55,416 nucleotides of DNA. Origin: Gammaproteobacteria bacterium (GTDB lineage: Bacteria > Pseudomonadota > Gammaproteobacteria > SZUA-140). The position numbers and the translations under genes were made by a program. Each line of letters starts with the position of its first letter. The first letter of the stretch is position 1. The stretch lies in assembly GCA_015488555.1 (NCBI GenBank), contig WFNO01000093.1, positions 1-55,416 on the forward strand. Reading direction: 5' to 3'. The notes below the pieces were generated by a model that saw only the letters and a program-made list of their open reading frames with translations, made no database searches and was not told the DNA's origin. Below, in pieces: positions 28,291 to 39,600 of the stretch.

Positions 28291-30135
28291 CTACGGCTGC
28301 CAGCGCCACCACCACAGGCGCAGGCGATCCACGAGCTGGTGGCTCCAGATCCACCACAAGGGGCGTTCTTCCACTTCGATCTTGCCCACCCCCTCCATGC
28401 CGGGGCGCAGGGCCCGGGCCGGCGGCCGGGCCAGCTCCGCCTCCACCGGAAAGTAGTTACGTCCGTCCGCCGCCTCCGCCACCGGCACGATGCGGCGCAC
28501 GGTGAACGCCAGCGGCGCCTCGGGCATGCTGGCCAGCACCAGAGTGCCGCTTTGACCCTGGGCCACGGCACCGATGTCGTGTTCGTCCACGCGCAGGATC
28601 ACGCGGTAATCCACCAGGGGAGCGATCTCGAACAATACCTCGCCGCGCTGGACCGCGCCGCCCAGGCGCTGGCTCAGGTCGCCGCTGATGAGCAGGCCGT
28701 CGAAGGGGGCCGTGATCCGGGTCCGCTCCAGTTGCTCGTCCAGCAATGCCAGTTGCGCATCGGCCTGCTGGATCTGGGCGCGAATGACATTGAGTTGGGC
28801 GCGGTCCCCCTGGGCTCGGGCCTCGTCGCGCTGCTTGAGCAATTGGGCGCGCTGGCCGGACCACTTGAGGCGTTCCAAGCGCAGGTCGCGGTCATCCAGG
28901 ACACAGATCGGTGCCCCGGCCGCCACTCGATCGCCGGCGCGGGCGAAACAGTCGGCCAAATAACCGTCCAGAGGCGCGACGATCATGCGCTGCACGGCCC
29001 CCTCGATCACGGTGTCCGCGGTGACGCGGTACATGTTGTGGGCGGTGGTCAGAAAGACCGCGGCCGCCACCAGCACCAGGGCCACTGTCTTGCGCAGGTA
29101 ATGGCGCGGCCCAAAGAGCCGTACCCCTTGCTCGCGCAGCGCCACCAGCGCCTTGACCGCCAGCGGGCGGTCGTTGGCCCGCTTCTCCGCCAGCAGGGGC
29201 CCCGCCAGGGCCGCCACGGCATGCGCGAACTCCCGCTCGGCTTCCGTGAAAGGCCGTTCCCGCTCCAGGACCAGTGCCCCCATGGGCTCCTCCTGCCGGT
29301 AGAGCGGCAAGGTCAGCAAGGCCCCGACTCCCTCGCGGCGGGCGAAGTCCTCGTGTTCGCGCAGGATCAAGGGGCGCTCCCCGGCAGGCGGCAAGGCTAG
29401 CGGCGCGCGCTGATCCACGGCCTCGTCCATGAGCCGCCCGAGAGAGCGGACCAAAGCCATGGCCTTGCCCACCTGAGCGCTGTGGGACAGGGCACACACG
29501 CGCACGTGACCGCGCCGGCGCAGGCCCAGGCTCACGCGCTCGCAGCGCAATTGTTGCGCCAGCTCGCTCACCAGGGTCTGGGCCGCGGTAGCGAAACGGG
29601 ACGGCTCCAGGGTGGCGGCCAGGAGATCCAGCGCCCCCATGAGCCGCTCTCGCAAGGCCTCGTCGGCCGCTGTTTGTCCCTGATGAAAACGGGCCAGCAC
29701 CCAACCGGCGCCCCATTGCAAGCGGTGCAGGGTCTCCTGCAGCCGCTGGGCATCCCTCTGCCCCTCCAGTTCCACGGCCACCGCGCCCAACAGGTGTTCA
29801 CCGACCAGCAGCGGCCAGGCCACTCCCTGCGTGCCGTCCTCCTCTTCCACGGCCATGCCCCGCCGCGCCGCCAGGCAGCGTTCCACCAGCGCGGCCAGTG
29901 CGGGACTGCCACCCCGGGCCTCGGGCCAGGAAGCGGCCGGTGCGAAAGGACCGAGGTCCGGTTCGCCCAGCACCAGCACCGCACTGCGGGCTCCCGGGAT
30001 CTGGCGGCACAGCAGGGTCAGCCAGCTGCGATGGAAGGCGGCACCGTCCGGGGCCTGGCCGAACTGGCGCCACAGCGCCTGGTCGATGAAGGCGACCGGT
30101 TCAGGACCGGCCGTTCGATCGGAGGGCTTTGTCAT
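28291..30135 (-). CDS. GAF-domain / HlyD-type adaptor fusion
   Basis: The 614-residue protein starts with a long cytoplasmic part containing a GAF-like domain (about residues 165-325; RVSLGLRRRGHVRVCALSHS and GALLTLPLYRQEEPMGALVL). One transmembrane helix follows at about 346-366, then a periplasmic membrane-fusion region: lipoyl half-motif IVAPLDGYLADCFARAGDRV, coiled coil about 415-465, second half RITAPFDGLLISGDL, then a barrel. The tail is unusually tryptophan-rich (WWIWSHQLVDRLRLWWWRW). It combines a cytoplasmic sensor with an export adaptor. I infer that a cytoplasmic signal or partner controls assembly. Relatives are usually annotated as HlyD family proteins. Confidence 0.88.
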   Translation of the reverse strand: MTKPSDRTAGPEPVAFIDQALWRQFGQAPDGAAFHRSWLTLLCRQIPGARSAVLVLGEPDLGPFAPAASWPEARGGSPALAALVERCLAARRGMAVEEEDGTQGVAWPLLVGEHLLGAVAVELEGQRDAQRLQETLHRLQWGAGWVLARFHQGQTAADEALRERLMGALDLLAATLEPSRFATAAQTLVSELAQQLRCERVSLGLRRRGHVRVCALSHSAQVGKAMALVRSLGRLMDEAVDQRAPLALPPAGERPLILREHEDFARREGVGALLTLPLYRQEEPMGALVLERERPFTEAEREFAHAVAALAGPLLAEKRANDRPLAVKALVALREQGVRLFGPRHYLRKTVALVLVAAAVFLTTAHNMYRVTADTVIEGAVQRMIVAPLDGYLADCFARAGDRVAAGAPICVLDDRDLRLERLKWSGQRAQLLKQRDEARAQGDRAQLNVIRAQIQQADAQLALLDEQLERTRITAPFDGLLISGDLSQRLGGAVQRGEVLFEIAPLVDYRVILRVDEHDIGAVAQGQSGTLVLASMPEAPLAFTVRRIVPVAEAADGRNYFPVEAELARPPARALRPGMEGVGKIEVEERPLWWIWSHQLVDRLRLWWWRWQP

Positions 30136-30193
30136 GACCCGCGTGCGGCTGCAGTACCGTTGCCGTCAGGATGCGACTCCCTGTTCAACCCTG

Positions 30194-30227
30194 TTCAAAT
30201 TCGGGCTCAAATCGGGTTCAAATCGGG
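30194..30227. repeat. Three imperfect 11-12-bp direct repeats
   Basis: The unit TTCAAATCGGG occurs three times in a row with small changes, in the 108-bp gap between the DUF3467 gene and the GAF-HlyD gene. A further weak copy (GTTCAACCCT) lies just before. Its role is unknown. Confidence 0.6.
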
Positions 30228-30243
30228 CGCAAAGTGGCGGCCG

Positions 30244-30597
30244 TCAGTCCTTGCCGCCCCCATCCGTGCCGTCTCTGCCTCCGCCACCGGTACCGGCACC
30301 GATATCGATGGTACCGAAGCGCTGTTCGTATTCGGCGATCACGCCCTGCAACAGTAGCAACAGGCGCTTGGCGGCGTAGGGATTGAGAATGATGCGGTCG
30401 GACAACTCCACGGTCACCTCCTGCTGGTCACGGTTCCAGGTCTGATTGGTGCCGAACAGCAGGGTCACTTCCTCCCGCGTGCTGGCCACGTTGCACACGT
30501 TGGCATAGGTGCTCTTCATGTGGCTGCCGTCCCAGCGGATGCGGGGTGTGCCGCCGGCCGCACCGGTTCCTGCAGTGTCGCGATCACTCTTGGCCAT
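30244..30597 (-). CDS. DUF3467 family protein
   Basis: This 117-residue soluble protein carries the DUF3467 core: YANVCNVASTREEVTLLFG, then TVELSDRIILNPYAAKRLL. The C-terminus is a glycine-rich tail (about residues 98-117) and the first 15 residues are low complexity. The family function is not known to me. Placement between the giant RTX gene and the adaptors, in the same orientation, suggests a cytoplasmic helper for the secreted protein, such as a chaperone or assembly factor. That is inference. Confidence 0.82.
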   Translation of the reverse strand: MAKSDRDTAGTGAAGGTPRIRWDGSHMKSTYANVCNVASTREEVTLLFGTNQTWNRDQQEVTVELSDRIILNPYAAKRLLLLLQGVIAEYEQRFGTIDIGAGTGGGGRDGTDGGGKD

Positions 30598-30696
30598 AAC
30601 TGTCGTCCTCGTGATTGATGATGGAATTTCAACATACCCGTTGCTCGCCCCCGTTCCTCATCCGGCCACCCCTGTGGCACGCGAGTCCGGACGGCG

Positions 30697-33600
30697 TCAA
30701 AACGGGCGCTCCCGGTAATCACCGTACCAGTCCACGGTCACCGCCTGCGCGCCTCCCGTGGCACCCGCATCCTCCAGGACAATATAACGGTCACGGGCAT
30801 GCGCCCCATGAAGCGCGGGATCGTGGCAGGGGCGCAGCGCACCGCCGTCACACAGAAAGGCCCTGCGGCGGCGTGTCCGAATCCCCGCCTGAACACTACC
30901 GGCCGCCACAGCCAGTCCGGCCGCACCGGACAGGGCCCCGGCGGCCGAGGATTCCGTTTCCGGCGTTTCCGTTGCCGTGCCGGGCGTTTCCGCATCGGGT
31001 GCCAGGGCATCGGCCGGCAGGTTCAACTGCTGGCCCGGATGAATGAGCCCCGGATCGCCGAGCTGTGGATTGAGGCGCTGGATCTCCGGCCAGCGCAGGG
31101 GATCGCCCAACAGGCGTCCGGCGATGGACCACAGACTGTCTCCCGGCTGCACGCGATAATGCGGGTACACGGGCAGCACGAGCACCTCGCCCGGCAGGAT
31201 CAGATCGGGATCGCTCAGGCCCGGATTGAGGCGCTGGATCTCCGGCCACAGGAAACCATTGCCCAGTTCGCGCTCGGCGATGGACCACAGGTCGTCACCG
31301 GAACGCACTTGATAGCGAGTGGTGGCGGCAGGGGCCTTCGCCTCCGTATCCGCCGCCACGGCGGCAGGCCGCACCGCTGCAGCGGGCGCCCGCGTTTCCA
31401 CGGCCGGTGCCACCGCTGCCGCTTCCTCGCTCGCCCCCCGTTCGGAAAGCAGAACCGGCCGGACACCATGCGCCACGCTCCCCCGGTCATCGAAGACCAC
31501 AACCTGCACGGGCGCCTGCGCCAGCCGCAGCCCGCTCTGCAGCGCCAGGGTATCCACGGCCTCGATGGACACTTCAGCCACGTTGTACAGCGAGAACAGG
31601 GTGTTGCGCGTGAAATCCAGCGGGCCCTGGACCGGGGCGAGCACGGTGTCGATGCGCTCCCGGTCGCGGAAGTTGAGCTGGGCGTAATCCCCCACCAGGA
31701 TGTCCTCGTCCAGGTTGCCTCCCAACTGGTCGCGTCCGGCACCGCCCAGCAGGAAATCGTTGCCGGCACCACCCTCCAGCCGGTCATCTCCGCCGATGAA
31801 GAAATCGGTGGTCTCGGCACGAACCAGGACACCGGCCTGAAAGGACACTTGGCCGCCGTCGCCGATGAGCAGGTCGCGTCCGGCACCGCCGCGCAGTTCG
31901 TCGCCCGCGGCACCGCCCAGCAACACGTCGTCGCCCTCCTGGCCGTCCAGATCGTCCGCCCCGCCCTGCTCCGGTGCCTCGCTGGCCACCCGTTCCAGCA
32001 AGGCGCCATTACGGCGCAGCGTCCCATAGTCCCCCAGCACGGCATCGTCGCCGCCGCCGCCCCGGACGCGGTCCTCTCCCCGCCCGCCCAGGACGAAATC
32101 GTCGCCGCCACCGCTGTCGATGAAATCGTCTCCCCCGTCGCCGTCGGCGCCGGTGCGGGCCTCGATCCAATCCCCCTCCCGGGTCACTGTACCCCGATCG
32201 CCCAGGATCACGTCGGGACCGGCGCCGCTGGTGATGCGATCGGCGCCGGCACCGCCCAGCAGGATGTGGGCGCCGTCGCCGGCCAACAGGGTGTCGTCAT
32301 CCCCTAGATGCCCCTGGATGCGCGGCGCGGGCGCCGCTGCCGCGCCATCGTCCGGATTCTCCACCGGATTCTCCACTAGGACGACTTCACCCGCCGCATC
32401 GAAAATCACCACGCCGCCGCCGCCCAGCACCACACTGTTGCCGTCGCCGGTGGCCAGCGTGTCGCCGCCTTCACCGCCCAGCACCACGTTGTCGCCGTCA
32501 CCGGCGTCCACCGTATCGGCACCGCCGGCGGCGCTGGTGGTGCTGGAGACTGTTTCCAATACGCCGCTCCCGCGGTAGGCCACTTCGCCACTGTCACCCA
32601 GCACGATGTCCGATCCCGCACCCGCGGTGATGGTATCCCCGCCTTCACCGCCCAGCACCACGTCGTCGCCGGCACCGGCGTCGATGCGGTCCTCACCCCC
32701 CTCTTCTCCCGCGCTGCGCACCAGCGACACCGGACGCCGCACCCCGTCGCTGAAGTCACCGGGCCCGCCGCCACCCAGGCGGGCCGCAAGTTCTCCCGAG
32801 GCGTCGCGGTATATCACGCGCCCGCCATCGCCCAGGATCAGGTCGGCCCCGCTGCCGCCGGTGATGCGATCTCCGCCGGGGCCGCCGAAGAGTACCAGGG
32901 GCAGCGAGGAAGAACCGGCATCCACCACGTCGTCGCCGGCCTGGGTGTTAAGGACGAAGAAGCCGTCGCGCCCGGCGGCCAGGTCCACGGTCACCGCATC
33001 GTCGCCGGCGCCGGTGTTGAGGGTGCTGGTGGTGCGTACCCCATCGCGCTGGTGGCTGCCCTCCACGCGGATGCGATCGTCCCCGGCACCCGTCCACACG
33101 GTGATGCCGGCGGCGAAGTCGCCGCCGGGAGCGCTGTCGTAATAGATGCCGCCGGGGGCCAGCCCCGTGAGGGCGGTGGCCGTCCACACCACCGCGGTGT
33201 CACCCGCGGCGGCGGCCTCGTCGCTCACCATCAGCAGATGGCGGCCGTCACCGGCGCGCAGGATGAGATCCCCTTGCAGGGCATCCAGATCGCCACGCAG
33301 GAAATCGGTGGCCTCGTCCAGCCCCAGCGCCGCGCCCGAGGCCACGTAGATCCGTTCGTCGCCGGCGCCCAGGTCCAAGGTGGTGGCGGCGCTGGTGCCG
33401 CGCACGTTGATCACGTCGTCGCCGCCGCCGAGCAGGATCGCCAGCATCTCCAGGTCATCGTAGTCGACGCCGTTGAGCAGACCCAGGCCATCGATGGTGG
33501 CCTCCGTCAAGTGGAGCACCTCGGCCTCGTTCTCGGCCCGGTCGTCCAGTTGCAGGAAGTCCGTCCCCGCCTGCCCGGAGACCGTGAGGGGTGCATCCAG

Positions 33601-36600
33601 GGTGTCCACGGTACCGTCGTGACCCGCGAGCAGGAAACGGTCGTCGCCGGCGGGCACCGTGGCCCGGCCGTCCGCCACCAGCAGCCCCCAGATCTCGGCC
33701 CGGTAATCGTCGGGATCGAGAGTGGGGGCCAGTCCGATGTCGGGGACGGCGATGGGCAGCCGGTATTCCTCCACCAGGCGCTGTGCCAGGACCCGGACGT
33801 CGGCCACCGAGGCCGGGTCGAAATCGCGGCCCAGTCCCAGCACCGCGCCCGCCTCCGGCAGATAGTCGGTGTACCGGGCGCCGTCGGGAATGGTGTTGTA
33901 GGCTTCCTTGAGCAGGGTCCAGATCTGATCGGGATAGGCGTTGACGGCAGCGTCCAGGGCCTCGAAATCGCCGCTGGTGTCGATGGCGATGTCGGGGAAG
34001 CGCGCGTTCAGGCGCTGCGCCAGGGCGCGCAGGTGCTCCACGTCCGCGGGATCGAAGGCACCGCCCAGCCCCAGCAGTTCCCCGGTGCGCTCCAGTTCCT
34101 CCCCATAGGAACCGGCATCCGCCAGCAGATTGGCGTTGGCGCGTACCAGCGCCATGAGGTGTTCGTTGTAAGCCGCCACATCGAAATTCAGTTCGAGTCG
34201 GATGGCATCCACGTCGATGTCGGTGCCCGCCTCGGCGTTGAGGCGTTGCGCCAGGGCACGCAAGTGATCCAGGTCCTCGGGATCGAAGTCACCGCCGAGG
34301 CCCAGCAGCCCGCCCAGTTCCGGCAGATAGCCCCGGAAGTCCTCGCTGTAGTCGGGCTGGGTGTCGCCGTACAGTTCCAGGGGACCGCTGGCATCGTGTA
34401 CCTGCAGGGTGTCGTCTCCCCCGCCGCCATAGACGCGGGTCACGGCGCGGGCGGCGGTGTCCTCGACGGTGAACAGATCCGCAGCGCCGCCCAGGTAGAG
34501 ATCCACGGCGGTGAAGTTTTCGTAGAACAGGCCGAAGCCGCTGCCCAGCCCCGCCACGGTGTCGTAGTTCTTGGTGTTCTTCACGTCCTTGCCCAGCACG
34601 TACCCGCCGGGAATCTCCAACGCCACGTCCACGGTGCTGTAGACCCGCACCTCGCCGGTGTCGGGATCCATCACCACCCGGCTCTCGGTGGCCGGCAGCG
34701 CGTCCAGTTCGGCGATGAGGCGGTCGCGCGCCGCCGAGGGCTCCAGATTGTCCGCCAGATGGGCCGCCAGTGCATCGGGCGCCTCCGGCAGCACCACCGC
34801 CGGCCCGCCCAGTTCGTCCACCAGGGCGGCGCCGTCGAGCAGGTTCACCAGAGTGCCGGCGGGCAAGGTCAAGTCGCGCGTCGCATCGTCGCCGAGGGCC
34901 AGCAACTCGTCGGCGAAACCGGGGCGGCGGATCTCGTGGAGATTGGCGATGAGGCGGGCGAGGGAGGCGTCCGTGACCGCCTCGTCCATCCAGGCCGGCA
35001 GTTGATCCGCGATGCGCGCCGCATCGGTGGTGACCTTGACGATCTCCACTCGTTGCTTGCGCAGGGCGTCGGCGGCGGTGGCGGCGCCGGCGCTGTTGTC
35101 GACGACGAGCCGGTCGCCGCCCGCCGCGCTGTTGGCCGAGCCGTTCACGATCACCGGCCCCTGGATGCCCGCCAGGCTGCGGGTCTCGGGCACCTGCACC
35201 GGCAGGGGGTATTCGGGCACCGTGACCACCACCGGCAGCACCTTGTCGGGCTGTGGGATCTCCACCAGGCGGGTGGTGTACACCGCCGGGCGTTCGATGC
35301 GCTCGAAATAGGGATAGAGCCGCACCGGTGCGCCCAGGAAAGGCAGGTATTCCACCACCCAGCGCTGCTCGTACCAGACGACGGCCGGGGAGACGAGCAC
35401 GGTCTGCTCCTCGATCAGCGGCGGCTGGGGAATGCGGACCTGCTTGGTGTACTTGGATTCGGGGATGACGACCTCGAAGTCCAGGGGGCCGCCGCCCACC
35501 TGCACGGTGTCGTCGCCGGTGCCGGTGTCGATGCTGATCTCCTGGTCCGCCAGGGTCCCGTAGAGATAGACCGTGTCGTCGCCGCCGCCGGTGATGATGA
35601 GCAGGCGCTCGATGCTCTCGATCGTGGGTACGACGAGTCCGGCCCCGTAGATGCGCTGCACCTCGCGGCCGTCCACCTCTTCGACGAAGATCACGAAGGT
35701 GTCGTCGATCTCGGTGCCGACGATGGCCAGGGTGTCGAACCCGGCGCCGCCGAAGATGTTGACGGGGGCGTTCTTGAGATAGGCCAGGGTGTCCTGTTCA
35801 CCTTCCTCGCTGTAGACGTTGATCTCGTCGCTGGGAGCGAGATTGCCGCTGTCACCGGCCTCCAGCACCAGGTGGGCCTTGAGATAGAACGTGTCGTCGT
35901 CCTCCTCTCCGTAGAGCGAGATCTCCGCCAGATTGCGGTTGACCTCGAAATAGTCGTCGCCGGTACCGCCGTAGAAAGTCGCCGGGAAAGAGACCCCGTT
36001 GGTGATCTCCTTGACGACCTCGATGAGGCCGTACTTGGGATGGTCGTACAGTTCGGTGGCCAGCACGTTGCCGATGAAGAAGCGGTCGTCGCCGCCGTCG
36101 CCGTATACCGCTAGTTCCGTGCTGCTGTCGTCCACCAGGAACAGGTCGTCGCCGGCGCGCCCGCGCACCGTGAACCGCTCGGTGGTGAGATAGTTGACCT
36201 GCTGGCGGAAGATGTCGTCGTCGATGCGGGTGTCGCGGATCACGATCTCGGTGCTGAAGTCGGTCACCGGGCTGAACAGGGGTGAATCGGGACTCAGGCC
36301 CTCGCGGGGCGTGATGCGTTCCACGATGTCGCGGCGGAAGCTGAAGGTGTCGCGCTCCGCCGTGCCCCACACGGTGAGGCTGTCCAGGCCGTAGGGCCCG
36401 CGGTCGCGCACATCGATGAGGGAATCGATCTCCTGCTGCTCGGTGCCGCTCAGGGTGATGTCGTAGACATCGCCGGCGTCGCCGCCGTCGAGGTAGGCGG
36501 TGGCCGTGAAGTCACGCACCGTGAAGCGGTTGACGCTGGCGATGGCGGCCTCCTCGCCGCCGGCCCCGGCGGTGTCCGCGGCGGCCAGCTCCACCACCTC

Positions 36601-39600
36601 GAACAGCCCCCCGAGATCCTCGTCCTCCGCGCCCAGCACCTCGCGGCGCATCTCGCCCTCGCCACTCACCTGAGCCGGCGCCAGGGGGCTCACGATCAAC
36701 TGCCGGTCGCTGAGGTAGAAGTCGGCGTCGCGCAGTTCCCACAGGGTGTCGCGGCCGCCGGCGTCGGCGAACACGTCCACGCCGGCGCCGCCGCTGATCA
36801 CATCGTCCCCCAGGCCGCCGTCGATGTAGTCCACGAAGGGCGATCCCGTGAGGCGGTCGTCCCCTGCCCCGCCATAGAGTCGGAGCACCGCCAGCAGCTC
36901 CGCCCGGACCCCGTCCGCGGCCACCTCGTCATCCCCCTCCAGGGTCTCGATGATCAGTGCGTCGTCGCCGCGGTTGCTGTTGGTGATACTGAAGCTCAGG
37001 CCTCCCTCCTGGAACACCAGCAGGGTCTCACCGTCGTCGCTGGCGACGAGGAAGCGGTCGTCGCCGGCGCTGCCCGCGATCTCCAGCACGTCGGGCTGGG
37101 AATCCAGGCCGTACTCGGGAGTGACGAAGACATCGAAGAGCGGTTCGCCGGTGGCCTCGTCCACCGCCTGGACGGGATTGCCGTCGGCGTCCAGGCGCAC
37201 CTGGCCGCCGGCGTCCATGGCCCATACCGGCAGCTCCACCTGGCGGGAACGCTGCTGGATGCGGGTCTCGTAGTCCTCCAGATCGTAACCGGTATCCTCG
37301 GGGTCCACGCCCTCGCGTACCTGGACGAGCACGCCGCCCACCTCCACCAGCAGCGGCGTACCGTCCGGGTTGTAGCGATAGACCGCCTCCCCGTCGCCGC
37401 CCACCTGGCGCTTGAAGACCTGGCCGCGAAGCTGGTCATCTGCGTAAGGATCGGACGCAGCGAAGACCCGCTGGCGCTCCACGATCACCACTTCGTTGCG
37501 GGTCTCGAAGTCTTCCAGGGTGTAGCCGTCGTCGTCCGCGGCCACACCCTCGCGTGGCTGCAGCCAGTAGCCGGGAGAACCATCGGCGGGCGTCACCCGC
37601 ACCAGGCTGGGCGAGCCGTCGTCCTCGTAGAGATAAACCGCGGCGCCGCCACCCGTCTGGCGCTTGAAGGTCTGGGCGGCCTGCTGTTCGGTGCGCACCC
37701 GGGTTTCGGCATCATATTGGCTGGGCCGCGGGGTGGTGGCGGCGAACACGTCCCGGCGGCCGTCGCCGTCCTCGTCCACCGGGGTGACCGACGCCTGCAC
37801 GGACTCCATCACCGGCACCGACTCCAGGATCTCGCCGGTACCGTAATCCACGTCGATGCGCGCCAGGTCCGTGCCCCGCAGGTCCTCCACCCGCATGCGG
37901 TCGCCGCCTTCGCCCAGATCCACCGACAATCGCTCCACGCCGCCGATGACCAGGGCCGCATCGTTGAACCGCAAGGCCAGGCGGCCGTCCTCGCGGGCGC
38001 TTGCGGTGACCCGGTCGGCGCTGCGCTCGGCGGCGGCGCGCAGCTCCAGCGTGTCCTGGGCCTCGCCGTCGCCGCCCGCCACGGTATCGCCGCCGTCGCC
38101 GGCCAGCCACTGGATGACGTCGCTGTCCGCTCCGCCGAAGATGCGGTCCGCGCCGGCGCCGCCCACCAGCAGGTCGTCGCCGGCGTCGCCGTAGAGTGTG
38201 TCGTCCTGGCCCTCGCCGTAGATCAGGTCGCGGCCGCCGCCGCCATGGAGTTCGTCGCGGCCGGTGCCGCCGAAGAGCTGATCCCGGCCGCCGCTCGCGG
38301 CATCGCCCACCAGGTCGCCCCAGGCGGTGTCGCTGCCGGCGCCGCCCAGGAGGATGTCGTTCCCCAGGCCGCCCACGAGGAGATCGCCCCCGCTGCCGCC
38401 GTCCAGGTAATCGCTGCCGGCGCCGCCGCGCAATTCGTCGGCGCCACCCTTGCCGGCGAGCTGGTCGTTGCCGGCACCGCCGTCGATGAGATCGGCGCCC
38501 TCGCCGCCCGTGAGGATGTCGTCGCCGGCATCGCCGTAGAGTTCGCGGGTGAAACCCGCCGCGCTGGAGGCCACGCTGATGATGTCGTTGCCGGCGCCGC
38601 CGCGGATCACCAGATCGGCGGCGAGATCGGGGCCGATGTTGTAGCTGTCGTCGAAGTCCGTACCCGGCGCCACGATGCGGCTCACCAGGGCGGGATCGAA
38701 ATACTGGGTATAGCCGTTGCCGGTGACGGCGATGCGCGGCACCGTCGCCGGATCGCCGTCGTTGGGATCCAGGTCCACGTCCTTGAGCTTGACGCTGTAG
38801 CGCTCCGCCTGGTCGCCGGGCCGGGCGCTGCCGGCGGGATCGTAGGCCAGGGTCAGGGTGCCGCCGTCCAGGGTGGCCACCACCGGCGGCTCAGGATCGG
38901 GACAGGCCAGCTCGAAGCTGGCCAGCACTTCGTCCACGAAGCGCTGGCGGGCCTCGTAGAGGGTCACCGTGCCCACCAGCGGCACCTTCACCCCGGTCCA
39001 GAGGAAGGCCTCCAGGAAGGCGCGCAGATCGCCGCGCATGTCGAACAGGCATTCCGGTCCCTGATCGAGGCGGGTGAGGATCTCATCGATGCGCAGTTTG
39101 CCGTCGTAGACGGGGTCCACACCGGTGTTGCCGCCGGTGCCCTCGTCGGGCAGGTCGTGGAGATCGAGACCGATGCCGGCCTGCACGCCGCCCTCCACCC
39201 CGGCCTCCACCAGGCCGCCCACCCCCACCGAGGCGCCGGCGCCGATGCCGAAGCCCACGGTCACCTCGTCCTTGTCGAAGCCGAAGGCGTCCAGGTCGTT
39301 GAGATAGAAACCCTCGAAGATCCGGTCCAGGCCGCCGGCGGAGAAATTCTCCTCCTCCGCCCAGGCGCGCAGCCCCGTGGTATCGAAACCGAAGGACAGG
39401 TCGGTGGCCGCCTGCAGGGTGCCGCTCAGGCGGGCGTTGAGGCCGGGGAACACGGGATAACTCTGGCTGTAACCGAAACGGACGTCGAAATCGGGCAGAT
39501 CGTAGACGAACAGGTCCGTGTCCCGTCCCAGGAGCAGGGACAGCACGGCGGCGGGGCTGGTGAGGATGGGAAACTGGATGCTGCCGGGCTCGGTGCCGAT

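Noticed and set aside
31700-32950. Regular repeats resembling a CRISPR array
   Set aside because: The units are translated 9-residue RTX repeats in one frame, with no constant direct repeat and no unique spacers of fixed length.
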